Source: Omphiscola glabra
Lineage: Eukaryota; Mollusca; Gastropoda; Lymnaeidae
Reading direction: 5' to 3'
NCBI GenBank assembly: GCA_964017045.1
Contig: OZ024808.1
Coordinates: 31,526,013-31,590,012 of the forward strand
DNA: 64,000 bases
The notes under the pieces were generated by a model. The model was not told the origin of the DNA, made no database searches, and saw nothing but the letters and a program-made list of their open reading frames with translations. Positions 1 through 11,184 of this stretch are shown one piece after another (position 1 is the first letter of the stretch; each line of letters starts with the position of its first letter). A program made the position numbers and the translations under genes.

Positions 1-265
1 GTGCTGAAATGATTGATATCAATGTATAGCTGGTCGTCATGTTGTGGGAAAGTGTGCTGAAATGATTGATGTCAATGTATAGCTGGTCGTCATGTTGTGG
101 GAAAGTGTGCTGAAATGATTGATGTCAATGTATAGCTGGTCGTCATGTTGTGGGAAAGTGTGCTGAAATGATTGATACTGGTCGTCATGTTGTGGGAAAG
201 TGTGCTGAAATGATTGATACTGGTCGTCATGTTGTGGGAAAGTGTGCTGAAATGATTGATATCAA
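1..265. repeat. Minisatellite, 37/51-bp units
   Basis: Direct repeats built on gtgctgaaatgattgat and ctggtcgtcatgttgtggga. Three longer units are followed by shorter ones that lack the atcaatgtatag segment. The array is open at the left edge of the window. The open frame read through it on the minus strand is a by-product of the repeat. Confidence 0.93.
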
Positions 266-313
266 TGTATGAAAAATATAGCTTTAAACAAAGATAAGAA
301 GAATAAGAATGAG

Positions 314-842
314 AGTTCAAAACATCAGAATGAAATGATGTCATCTAATCAAAACATCAGAATGAAATGATGTCATCTAATCAAAACATCAGAATGAAAT
401 GATGTCATCTAATCAAAACATCAGAATGAAATGATATCATCTAATCAAAACATCAGAATGAAATGATATCATCTAATCAAAACATCAGAATGAAATGATG
501 TCATCTAATCAAAACATCAGAATGAAATGATATCATCTAATCAAAACATCAGAATGAAATGATGTCATCTAATCAAAACATCAGAATGAAATGATGTCAT
601 CTAATCAAAACATCAGAATGAAGAGATGTCATCTAATTAAAACATCAGAATGAAATGATGTCATCTAATCAAAACATCAGAATGAAGTGATATCATCTAA
701 TCAAAACATCAGAATGAAATGATGTCATCTAATCAAAACATCAGAATGAAGTGATGTCATCTAATCAAAATATCAGAATGAAATGATATCATAAAATCAA
801 AATATCAGAATGAAATGATATCATCTAATCAAAATATCGAAA
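314..842. repeat. Minisatellite, 32-bp unit, about 16 copies
   Basis: Tandem units of aaaacatcagaatgaaatga followed by tgtcatctaatc. A g/a variant (gatgtc versus gatatc) alternates irregularly, and the last units decay (aaaatatcag). No coding potential. Confidence 0.95.
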
Positions 843-1014
843 ACATTTGAAAAATCATAAATGTTTTAACTTTTAGGCTAAAAAACGTTTGAAAATAGGC
901 ACATTTAAATTAGTTGATTTTCTAATTTGAATTTTAATGTACCTTCGGTCGTCATCTATCGATCTGTATATCTTCAAAAACTGATTTCTAAAAATGTATC
1001 AATATAGAACCTGA

Positions 1015-1270
1015 GCTCTTTAACACAGCCTTTACTGAGAGTTCCCAGTGTAGATGGACATAGAAAGAAGTCATACGGGCTGCACTCCTTTGAAGCTATT
1101 TCACCTAAATTGTGGGATATTTTACTTCAATCTTTGAAGGAATTTGAAAATGATAAAAAGCATTTTACGAAACATTTAATGCCTTTTTTCTTATAATAGA
1201 TTTTTGGACATCAGAGCGCTGTGAATATGTTAAAATAGCATGGATACAAAGCGATATAAAAGTACTCAAT
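1015..1270 (+). mobile_element. LINE 3'-end fragment (copy 1)
   Basis: Plus-strand translation gives VPSVDGHRKKSYG and later SFEAISPKLWD. This resembles the C-terminal tail of non-LTR retrotransposon reverse transcriptases (Y-G-x-x-S-F-x-x-x-x-P-x-L-W). A related copy sits at 47825-48035. Both end with the same aacagagcgctgtga-type stretch and a CAT-rich tail. This copy is frameshifted and 5'-truncated. Assignment to a particular LINE clade is not possible from this stretch. Confidence 0.6.
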
Positions 1271-1598
1271 CACCATCATCATTTAGCTTTCTACACATTC
1301 TTCTGTTGTCATCTACGTCTCTAAACAATCTTCTGTATTCCTCACTCTTTATAAACTTTGTTCTGTCTTCTAATAGCTTACTAAATCTTCTTCTCTCTAC
1401 CTTTCTAAGCATTCTAATCCCGTGCCATGGTAAATACCACTTAAGATCATTTCTGCTCGAATAAATTATAATTTTAAAACAAGATCCTGTGATTTTATGC
1501 GTATCTTAAAGTAAACCATGATTTTTAATTGAATTTAAATTTAATTTTTAAAATGACATTTTTTAGAAAGTTGATGAAACAGTAAACTGTCATTGTAC

Positions 1599-1748
1599 CT
1601 GAATTCTGGGTAACTGTCACAGCTGTCAGTCACATAGAGGTCCCCCTCTTCAGCACTAGGTGGCAGCTGGGACGTACTCACACCAGATCCTGGTGTACAT
1701 AGTTTTGTGAGTTTATTGTACATGAAACTATGACATGTCTTTGGGTAC
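1599..1748 (-). CDS. L1 exon: PAN/apple-like Cys module
   Basis: 150-nt exon, one leading base, 49 codons and two trailing bases. It reads YPKTCHSFMYNKLTKLCTPG, then a Pro/Ser-rich linker, EEGDLYV, and a final DSCDSYPEF. The acceptor is ctccacag and the donor is AG|gtacaa. Same length, phases and Cys spacing as exons 15564-15713 and 31989-32138. The pattern CxSFMYNxxTKxCTPGS...EGDLYV..C resembles the PAN-like segment that precedes the lectin domain in many gastropod C-type lectins (recalled knowledge, not searched). Confidence 0.82.
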
Positions 1749-4700
1749 CTGTGGAGATGTGACATGAAACTATGACATGTCTTTGGGTACCTGTGGAGAT
1801 GTGACATGAAACTATGACATGTCTTTGGCTACCTGTGGAGATGTCATTATACAGTACATAAATCTATAAAATTTAGTTTGGCTACCTGCTGAGATGTGAT
1901 ATTTACTGTTAACTAATATATGTCTTTGGTTACCTGTGAAGATGTGACATATAACTGTGACATGACTTTGGCTACCTGAGGAAATAAAGCTAAATTATGA
2001 AAGAAAATATCACAGACTTAAAATGAATTATTAGATAACTGTCTTAAATTTAATTAATAATTTTATTTTTTGTTGCATCAAAAGAAGCGACCACAAGGGC
2101 ACGGCGGATTTTAAAATTAGTGCGATCGTGACAAGCTGATCCAGAATTATGGAACTTTGACACCACATGGCATGAATGTCATGTTTTCATTCACATGTTA
2201 ATCCTCCGCTCCACACCTCCACATCACGACTAATTGCAGTGGACTTACTTCCACTTTTTCTTGTATTTATTCTCTCACCTACTTATCTTCTGTCAAAATT
2301 ATTTTGCTGACCTCTTTGGATACTAAATTCACATAAGTGCTATTTTTTAATTTTTATGTTCTTTGTTCACCTGATTGCAGTCTCAACAATTTTTTTTACC
2401 AAACTACCACCTTATCTCTTTGTACTACGGACAGCATAGTTTATCTGTGACCAGGGTTTCTTTCAGGCCTCTCTCCGGGGGAGCAGTGCCCCCGGGGAAA
2501 GTCAAATGTCTCCCACCCCTCGGAGCAAAATGGTTAAAAACAATAGAACGATTATATATTTTTTATTAAAAACAACTAAATTGTCATTTTAAACAGTTTA
2601 AAAAGAATGTAATCTGGCGCCATTAACCGACTACAATTAGAGGAATTTATGAAATATCGCTACGCGCGATATTTTTTGATGATCCGTATATTTAAGGCAA
2701 CTCTTCTTAGAAGCTTACATTATTCGATTATAAATATCGCAATGTTTCTAAAATTTGACTTGCACGATTATGAGCCAAGGTGTTTCTTCCCGTTTGCATT
2801 TATCTGTATTTGTTGTTTAATTTTTTTTGCAACTAGCAAGTTTAAAAACTTTAATAACACTGTATTAAATAAATTACAGTTGCTTCAATTTTAAGGTCCA
2901 TAATTTTTATAGAGTTTTCGCCTAGTATCAAACGTGAGCAATCTTTTTATTTTTGCGAATTATGTTTTATAATAAAAGCATGACTTTTACAGTAGGGAAT
3001 GAGGTTAATTAAAAGTTGAATGATGGCCTCATGCTCTAAAAAATATAGATATTATTCAGTGTATCTCTCCGGGAGGGGACTTGCCCCCCCCCCCCCCAAG
3101 CCGGAGCACAATGTGTAAAACAATAAAACATATATAATTTATTTTATTAAAAATGACAACATTGTCTTTTTAAAATAGTTTTAAAAAGCATAGTAACTGG
3201 TGCCTTTAACTGATTACAATTAGTGGAATCTATTAAATATCGCTAGGCTCGATATATTTGATGATCCGTATATTTAAGACTAATCAAAGTATAGTATTTG
3301 GTTATAAAAATCGCACTGACCGTTCCAGTCTTACTTTCTATTGCTCGCATATATCGCTATTTTTATTAATCTATTTTTTGCAACAGTCAAGTTAAAAGAC
3401 TTTAATGACAAGGTATTAAAATACGTTTACATACCTATAAAGGTCTAAAAATTATATAAAAGTAAGTCACGTACTAAACATGTGCAATATGTTTGCAAAT
3501 TATATCTCATCGTAAAAGCATGATTAAAAATAAAGGCAGGTGTTAATTATAAATCATCTATGATGGCATTAAGCTTCTTTTTCTAATTATAAAATTGAAA
3601 GTGCGCATACAAATAATGCACGTTTCATTAATTATTATTAAATTGAAAGCGTTTTTGTTTTCTTTCAATGTGCTACTTTTGTTACAAGGCTTTCAATGTG
3701 CTACTTTTGTTACAAAGCTTCATGAATAACAGATTTAAAAAAAATAAATTTGAAAACTAAGCCTAGACGATATTTATTTTATGAATTTCCCAAAAGCTTT
3801 TCTCTTTTTAATGTCAGAATAACCAACAAAGTTCCCCATCCATTGGCATTGCACTCACTTTTTTATAATGTGGAGTGTTCAGACCTCGGTAGTTATTCTG
3901 TGTGTACAGGGGTGGCGGGGGTACAGACCAACGGTTATGGTCCATTAAGCAACGTGTGGTCTTTGCAACAGTGGTCTTATCAGTCCGGACCTGGCGGATA
4001 CCGACCTATTTCGTGCTGCGAGAGGTAGGAATGGGATATCAACTGACCAAACAAAGTGTCAGTCGTGTCAGACTGCCCGTGACACCATTGCGGTGCTGGT
4101 GTATGACCTATTACGTGGTGTGAGACATAGGAATGGGAGATCAACTGACCAAACAAAGTGTCAGTCGTGTCAGACTACCCGTGACACCATTGCGGTGCTG
4201 GTGTATGACCTATTACGTGGTGTGAGACATAGGAATGGGAGATCAACTGACCAAACAAAGTGTCAGTCGTGTCAGACTGCCCGTGACGCCATTGCGGTGC
4301 TGGTGTATGACCTATTAATGTGGTGTGAGACATAGGAATGGGAGATCAACTGACCAAACAAAGTGTCAGTCGTGTCAGACTGCCTGTGACGCCCGGTGCT
4401 GGTGTATGACCTATTACGTGGTGTGAGACATAGGAATGGGAGATCAACTGACCAAACAAAGTGTCAGTCGTGTCACACTGCCCGTGACGCCATTGCGGTG
4501 CTGGTGTATGACCTATTACGTGGTGTGCGACATAGGAATGGGAGATCAACTGAACAAACAAAGTGTCAGTCGTGTCAGACAGCCAGTGACGCCATTGCGG
4601 TGCTGGTGTATGACCTATTTAGTGGTGTGAGACATAGGAATGGGAGATCAACTGACCAAACAAAGTGTCAGTCGTGTCAGACTGCCTGTGACGCCGTTGC

Positions 4701-7545
4701 GGTGCTGGGGTATGCCCTATTACGTGGTGTGAGAAATTATGAATGGGATTGGGGCACTGGGAAGAATCTAGGGACGTGGGACTTATAAAAGGGACAGTTA
4801 GACGGGACTAGAGGCAAAGCACAGCCGGGGAGGCTAGTGGACAGATGGGAGACTCCGACTGACAGTAGTATAGAACAGACGAGAGAAACTGAGTACGAAA
4901 GAGATAGAGACGAACCGGGACAGTCGGAGTTGAGTACGACAGAGAGTAAGAAGTGAAGTCCAAGGAGGAGACAAATAAAAGAGTCAAAGACTATAACCAT
5001 CGTTGAGTTGTCAATTTGGTGCAGTACGAGAGACGGAGTGTACAAGGTTATCAATCAAACAAATTAGTTAGAGAAATGAGACGAGCAAGGTTCTATACAA
5101 AATTGTTAATTTTATTTTAGATGAGAATCAAGTAGAAAGCTAAGAATATTTTTTGTGTGAACTAGCATTTCGATTATCATGCAAATTACATATTTTTGGT
5201 ACGTGTTTTAAAAAAAATTCTTATTGCTAATTCGTCAATTTAAAATAGATTTTTTGGAATTAGACAAAAATATGTATAAGTATGGCGAAGAGGCAATTTA
5301 AGAAAGTTATAGTAGTTTAAAATTCCAAATAAAAATTTCAATCTACTGAATATTGGGAAATTTATACTTTATTTGCATACGAATTTCCCAAAGATAAAAT
5401 CACAAATTAGTAAATATAATGTCTTCTGTAAATATCTCATGTCTTCTTAAAATAGTTATGTCGTTCATAGGCAATGTATAAAAATGACCAGTTTTCAAAA
5501 ACCATAAAAATGTATTGACCTTTCTAATAAACCTGTTTTTTTTCTTTTTGACGCTGTTAAAATTAGGAAATATTTAGATAAGGTAGTCTAAGAATTATAA
5601 TTATAAGTAAGTTCTTTTTTTCCATTTGCGTTCAGCATATAAAATAATGTTTGCAATGCTTTTTTAGTGCTGGAATCCTTTTAATTGATTTTTTTTTTTT
5701 TAAATTAATTTATTTATAGAGTGGCTATCTTTAATAATAATTTAAATTAAAAAAAAAATAAAGCTACAAAACTATTTTTAGTTATATAATTATATCTAAA
5801 ATTATTTTTTTTTTGCAAAACACAAGCAGGTCAACAATTTCCGTTTTGCCAAACCTGCATGGAAAGATGATAATTAATAAAATATCCTCATCACATCTTT
5901 AAGCCCCTAAATATTCGAGGACTGCTGCACTCGTAGGGGTTGCTGGGCGCACACCTGCATTAAGTGACACCTACATTTTTTTTAGCTAGGATCTCTTCCG
6001 TTGCTCCTTAATTAAATGTAGAATATTGCACAAATAATTTTAGATATGTGATAAAATACATTATTGTATTTTGAATTAATTAAAAAAAATTCTGGGGACC
6101 ATAATGATTTAAGGGGCGAGAATAATCTACACCAACAGTGTATCCTCAAGTGAGACACAACTAGAATGAATATAGTTTAAGTCCTGCTGGTGCGAAATTT
6201 AAGATGTCTTTGGTCATTTTTATGGATAATTATGGCACTTTCCACCCAAATATTTGAAATGCCACCTCAAAATTGTCTGAAAGAAACAACAAATTCAAGT
6301 ATGCGCCAAAATAATGCATCCCTGCAATTTGAGTTTGTACGACTGTCTTTAGCGTCCTAAATTATGCATCACTTTCCTACAGTATGGGGTTGATTATAAG
6401 CTTGTGCCAAATGATTATCACGGGGCACGCGACAAATAGAGTGAATTCAGTTTATATATGGCACCGTGCTAAATAATGCCTCCAAAAAACCTTAAAAATG
6501 TTCTTCCGTTCAAAAGGTATAATAGTAACATCGAATTCAAGTATTCTCAAAAATACACCTATTGATTTTGAAATAATTAAAAATTTTCTGGGGAGCAGGT
6601 TCCCCAAAACCCATCCACCGATCAAGATTTATCGGTGCCCACGAGTTCAGCACTACTTCTGGATGAAAATTATCGCTAATTTTGAAATCGATAGATACAC
6701 TGCCAAGAGGCGTAGTTACTATTAGTGCTGACATGAGCGGCCTTATATTTTCCGTCCCCCCTTTCACGATATAAACTCTGCAGTTGTCCGAAAATGCCAA
6801 ATCTGCACATAAAGAAAAAATGACACATGGGTGTACCACACCATCCATCTTATTTCGACAACACTAGCAGGGGCGTATCTACAGAGTTTGGCGTCAGGGG
6901 ACAAGATTTATTTGTACGCCCCCCTCCAACTCTGAACCCCATCATTTTTAACCAATTAAAAGCCATTTTCGCCACCGCTCGCTAGTCTGGCAACCAGGGA
7001 CGTATGTCCAATCTGCCAACTCTTAGCTACGTCTCTGGCCACTGACAACTTGCACTGCGACCCCACCCCCCCCCCCCCCCGAAAATCTGGAATGCCCCCC
7101 GGGGGACATTTTCTGAGAGTAACACTGTCTGGGACATTTATAAAAATAACTTTCTGTACAGCTGATTGAACAGTATATATATGTGACAACTATAACATTG
7201 ACCTTGTACAAAAGACAAAACAGTTTATCTATGTCAACTATATTATTACCTCTTTGTACAACTGACAGCGCAGTTTATCTGTGACGACTCGTTCCAACCA
7301 GGTTCTAACCTCATAGGTCCGCAGGTGGTAGCCAGTTTTTTCTTAAATAAATTCGCACCAAAACTTGTTGTGGCTTGTCCGTGCACGCACTTGAACACAT
7401 CATTAAAACCTTTAAACAAAATGAGCGTGTATTCAATCTTTGAATCATTCAAGGTATTGGCAAACAGTCCGATTTTATTATTGAACAAAGCCAAAAAGAT
7501 AATCAAAAAAAAATGTAAAGAAACAACGAAAATTAAACATTCCAT
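1599..7545 (-). CDS. Lectin gene L1 (partial): secreted C-type lectin-like protein, 5' and middle exons
   Basis: Gene-level entry for the leftmost of three paralogues. Recovered exons are 7250-7545 (signal peptide and Cys-containing N-terminus) and 1599-1748 (PAN/apple-like module). The donor after 7250 leaves two bases (AG) and the acceptor at 1748 supplies one (G), so the frame is kept. Both introns start with GT and the one acceptor visible ends in AG. The C-type lectin exon that follows in L2 and L3 must lie beyond the left edge, because nothing like it occurs in 1-1598. The 5.5-kb intron holds an LTR-like unit, a diverged 620-bp duplication and AT-rich DNA. The likely product is a secreted recognition lectin; that function is inferred from domain content. 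Confidence 0.72.
1721..1990. repeat. 42-bp repeat spanning the L1 exon acceptor
   Basis: Three near-perfect 42-bp units start at 1721, 1763 and 1805, with decayed copies to about 1990. The first unit covers the first 28 bases of the L1 exon 1599-1748 plus its acceptor. Every good unit therefore carries the acceptor ccacag|GTACCC and the same exon start. Because 42 is a multiple of 3 and the frame is open, use of an upstream acceptor would add 14 residues in frame. Confidence 0.9.
2440..3560. repeat. Diverged direct duplication, about 620-bp unit
   Basis: Two related blocks (about 2450-3030 and 3060-3560) share tctctccggg, a C-rich run, aatatcgcta.gc.cgatat, gatgatccgtatatttaag and cgtgagcaat/catgtgcaat. 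Spacing and divergence suggest an old tandem duplication or two copies of one transposon. No open frame of note. Confidence 0.7.
3661..3720. repeat. 29-bp direct repeat, 2 copies
   Basis: ctttcaatgtgctacttttg plus ttacaaggc/agc is present twice in a row. Confidence 0.85.
3868..5063 (+). mobile_element. Putative solo LTR expanded by an internal minisatellite
   Basis: The start (gagtgttcagacct), a TATA-like ttataaaagggac at about 4786, a gacgggact block, an AATAAA-type signal at about 4973 and the end (ttatca) all have counterparts, in reverse orientation, at 23330-23880. That order of TATA box then polyadenylation signal within a unit starting TGT.. fits an LTR (U3-R-U5). The middle of this copy is occupied by seven copies of a 102-bp repeat absent from the other copy. 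No pol gene adjoins it, so a solo LTR is likely. The exact ends are uncertain. Confidence 0.55.
4020..4740. repeat. Minisatellite, 102-bp unit, about 7 copies
   Basis: Units contain gatcaactgaccaaacaaag, tgtcagtcgtgtcagac and gtgctggtgtatgacctatt. A 102-bp unit is a multiple of 3, which explains the open frames on both strands. The array lies in the U3 part of the LTR-like unit. Confidence 0.93.
5064..6860. other. AT-rich intron/intergenic DNA, no gene seen
   Basis: Poly-A/T runs, no splice-bounded coding sequence and no strong repeat. A short motif (taattaaaaa.tttctgggga) occurs near 6080 and 6575, hinting at an old duplicated transposon fragment. Confidence 0.6.
6870..7130. other. GC-rich block with C-runs, possible transposon scrap
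   Basis: The stretch around ggggcgtatctacagagttt, with paired 'gacgta' phrases and long C-runs, contrasts with its AT-rich flanks and looks like decayed interspersed repeat. No TIR or open frame was confirmed. Confidence 0.3.
7150..7300. repeat. About 50-bp diverged repeat spanning the L1 signal-exon donor
   Basis: Three related segments (about 7150-7201, 7202-7250, 7251-7300) share tgtaca, gcagtttatct/acagtttatct and gtgac. The rightmost is the 3' end of exon 7250-7545. The two others are intronic, so the exon end and its donor region have been duplicated into the intron. Confidence 0.6.
7250..7545 (-). CDS. L1 exon 1: signal peptide and N-terminal Cys segment
   Basis: Starts at ATG 7545-7543, giving MECLIFVVSLHFFLIIFLAL, a good secretory signal. 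About 75 residues follow, ending with LATTCGPMRLEPGW, NESS (a possible N-glycan site) and INCAVSCTK. It ends AG|gtaata (donor at 7249-7248) and joins in frame to exon 1599-1748. The end matches L2 exon 16257-16397, where the equivalent reads GTSCGAERLGPGWTESS and VSCAISCYS. The two independent matches (paralogue and splice phase) make this a confident exon; the start Met could also be one further upstream in the same frame. Confidence 0.8.
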
Positions 7546-7855
7546 AACAGCAAAGATTTTCTTACAAATCGTGTAAATGCATTTTCGTTTACATTCTAGA
7601 CATTGTAGGTGATTTATCATTCATTAGGAAGCTGTCATGTAGATGGGTGAACTTCTGGGGAAAACTTGTTTCATATTTCCTTAAGTTGTCCGTTTAAAAA
7701 TAAATTTTATTTTTTACGGCACATCCAAATAAGTCACACATACAAAGTACATATCACGATTTTTTCCCCACACAAAAGCACGCACTTATTTAACAAAGCA
7801 TTAAAATTCCACCATCCACTTTTGAAAAACAGTAAAAACAGGTTTTTGGGGTTTT

Positions 7856-7902
7856 GTGTGGGGTAGGGTTAGGGTTAGGGTTAAGGTTAGGGTTAGGGTT
7901 GA
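7856..7902. repeat. Interstitial telomere-like (TTAGGG)n
   Basis: About seven tandem ttaggg/ttaagg units (agggttagggttagggttaa...) inside otherwise unique DNA. This is the metazoan telomere motif. Confidence 0.92.
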
Positions 7903-8049
7903 ACATTTGAAAGATTTTGTTGTCACTGGCATCGAGTCTATTTGCCAAGTTTGATTTCGATATCCTGACGGGAAGTGGGTCCATAAGCCTCCAGAAGATA
8001 TTGATACAATCACACAAGCAAAAGCCAAGTTAATATAAAGGATTTCAAA

Positions 8050-8652
8050 ACATCAACGAGTCTTTAAATCCATGTACTAATCCTTATATCCTTATATCCT
8101 CTCACGGGTATTTAAATACATGTACTAATCCTTATATCCTCTCACGGGTCTTTAAATCCATGCACTAATCCTTATATCCTTATATCCTCTCACGGGTCTT
8201 TAAATCCATGCACTAATCCTTATATCCTTATATCCTCTCACGAGTCCTTAAATCCATGTACTAATCCTTGTATCCGCATATCCTCTCAGGGGTCTTTAAA
8301 TCGATGCACTAATCCTTATATCCTTATATCCTCTCACGGGTCTTTAAATCCATGCACTAATCATTATATCCTCATATCCTCTCACAGGTCTTTAAATCCA
8401 TGCACTAATAGTTATATCCTTATATCCTTTCACGGGTCTTTAAATCCATGACTAAACCTTATATCCGCATATCCTCTTAGGGGTCTTTAAATCCTTATAT
8501 CCTCTCACTGGTCTTTAAATCCATGCACTAATCCTTATATCCCCATATCCTCTCACGAGTCTTTAAATCCATGCACCAATCCTTATTTCCTTATATCCTC
8601 TCAGGGGTCTTTAAATCCATGCACTAATCATTATATCCGCATATCCTCTCAG
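8050..8652. repeat. Minisatellite, about 40-60-bp units
   Basis: Repeats of gggtctttaaatccatgcac, taatccttatatcc and atatcctctcac. Units vary in length because 'cttatatc' is itself duplicated in some. Confidence 0.93.
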
Positions 8653-9690
8653 TTTTCAGTAGCGAAAAGTAGATTCAATTAATCTTGGAATATCCATTAA
8701 TGACAAAGGCATTTACCGAATCACTTGTACATTAATTAAAGAAAATCACATTCTAGTAATCTTTAGAACATCCATGGATGATAAAACATATTCATATAAT
8801 CAGTCAAACGTCCATCATCAAAAAAACATTCAATCAATCCAATTATGTTATCCATTAAAAATATAATTAAGACTTGACCCCAACACTATTATACTCACTT
8901 GTTATCAGAAATAATGCCGCTACCAGAAACATGGTATTAAACTGTTTGAGGCAGTGCACAGTTGTAAAGAAACTTCGGCATTTCTGAGTTAACGTTCTTG
9001 GTTGAACATTTTGTTTCTTTCTCTTTTATCTTTGTTTAACACGATATTCGATAAAATATTTGATCTCTATGTATTAGAAATGTTAAATGTAATAATCGAT
9101 ATTTAAACGATTTTTAATCGATATATTTATGACCTATATTTATTCTTAGATAATGTGTACATTTTAAATTTAAACAGAAACGATTTTTATCTGGATCTTG
9201 TTTATTTCGTTGTCAACAGATTTCATTCACCTCAAACAACACATTAATGATCTGTTATATTTAATGTCCACAATATTTGGACGCCCGTGAGACAGTTTTC
9301 GCTACTGATGATATTTATAATAGAACAAACTAATTTTAGTGACATAAATTGTGAAAGTTTGATACATATTTTCTGACGTTGACTTAGAGAAAAGATCATA
9401 GCGTTCTGTTGAACTGAAAACGAGTCTTCGATATAACTATTATGAACATCCACACGGTCGTAACATTTTGTTATTTTATTGCAAGTATCGTACAAGACTG
9501 TCCAAGAAATCTATTCCATATATCACTGACCCTTCAAGGTTTCCCTACATAGAGACGAGGTAAGACAAGGTCTGGTGTCGATCAACAACAAAAGTCGCTC
9601 ATTCACTGACCTTGCATTGAATCATTTGTGTATTATTTAACAATAGAGTAAGAAAAACTAAAATTTCAAGGATAATGTATGAAGGATTGC
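8653..9690. other. Non-repetitive AT-rich stretch, no gene seen
   Basis: Contains a few short A/T runs and cgatattt..cgat motifs. No frame with splice signals that I can support. Confidence 0.5.
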
Positions 9691-9691
9691 G

Positions 9692-9990
9692 CTCAAGCTG
9701 TGTGACGGGAATAATGGAACCAGCTGTGTGACGGAAATAATGGAACCAGCTGTGTGACGGAAATAATGGAACCAGCTGTGTGACGGAAATAATGGAACCA
9801 GCTGTGTGACGGAAATAATGGAACCAGCTGTGTGACGGAAATAATGGAACCAGCTGTGTGACGGAAATAATGGAACCAGCTGTGTGACGGAAATAATGGA
9901 ACCAGCTGTGTGACGGAAATAATGGAACCAGCTGTGTGACGGAAATAATGGAACCAGCTGTGTGACGGAAATAATGGAACCAGCTGTGTG
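9692..9990. repeat. Minisatellite, 26-bp unit, about 12 copies
   Basis: ccagctgtgtgacggaaata followed by atggaa, almost perfect between copies. The minus-strand frame of repeated SHSWFHYFR residues is a by-product. Confidence 0.96.
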
Positions 9991-10149
9991 GACGCTGGAA
10001 AAAGAAAGAGAATAGTTCAAGATAAGATAATCCAGTGTTTCTGAATTTTTTAGCGTGTTTTGGAGTTACGGAGTTGATCGAGAATTAACTCTGTCTAAAT
10101 GGAAACATTGATGTATTCGGTTTATCGAAACGTAAACGACGAATGATCG

Positions 10150-10795
10150 ACACCCTTCCGGAGTTCCGGTCGACAAGTCTGAGGTGGCTGGCATATTTAG
10201 AAGCGTTGGCCACCCACCCCTTCGACGTTAACCCGGGAAACATTACCAACATTGCGTTTCCCGCGTGGCAGACAAGGGCATGCATGGTAACTGCTGGAAT
10301 AAGCAGCTCCTACAGGGAATATCACAGAAAAGGCAGATACAGGGTAGAGATCATGATTACAATTTACCGTTAAGGGATATGAGGCGAGAGGCTGTAGTGG
10401 AAGTCTCTGGCCGATGATTATAGATACGCAGCCCTGAGAACGCTGCTCCTAGGCAACCGTTTCGTTCCAGTTACTTAGCACTGTATAATCCCTCTTAGAG
10501 GGTGTCCGATTCTTCCCCGGGACGGGTGGGGGGAGATATTAGGACATTAATGTACCGTCCCCACCCCTGGGAGAGGGAACTGTGGACGCTTTAAACGCAG
10601 CGTCTTCGGTCCACCGGAGTCCCCGGACATGGAGGGTCTCACTTAGCAAGCCCGAACGATTGGTTGCTTGTTGGGGCAGTTTACACCCGGGGAGATCTCT
10701 GGCATGCCCCAGAACGATCCGGCGTCGGGGAAACCCGGCGCCTGGATTTTGTGGGGGAGCGCCAGGGAGGGCATAAGGAACGCGATTTCCCCATA
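10150..10795 (+). mobile_element. GC-rich interspersed element, copy A
   Basis: Same family as 53185-53898 and the reverse copy 57225-57710. Shared landmarks in order: ttccggtcgacaagtctg, cgttaacccggg, gcatgcatggtag/actg, ccgttaagggatatgaggcg, gcctaggagc (reverse), cgggacgggtggggggagat, cggggaaacccggcg and gccagggagggcataagg. Strongly GC-rich against AT-rich flanks. No transposase or RT recognised; it could be the 5' part of a LINE or a non-autonomous element. Confidence 0.8.
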
Positions 10796-11184
10796 AGATA
10801 TATATATAATGATCGAACACATTTAAGTTACATTCCGGTATTCAGCATAACGTTACTGATCTACATCATCAAATACCATTACTGGTCTACATGATCAGAT
10901 TTTAAGACAATCTTAGAATGCTAAACTTTCAAATGAAAACTACATAAAAATAAAGGATATTTCTAAATATCAAATAAATAAATTAAGGATAAAATTGTGA
11001 AATATTTGCTAAGTTGGCAGTTCGGAATGAGACAGTCTATCTGAAAAGTAACATCGTCGTTCTCTTTCGTCGTTATTTGGCCAAAGTGTAAGGGCTTATA
11101 TGGAAGTGACAGCATTCAATCCGTGTCAATAAAAGAGCAAAAACAGGATGTGTAAAAACATAATAATAACACAAGAGAACACTA

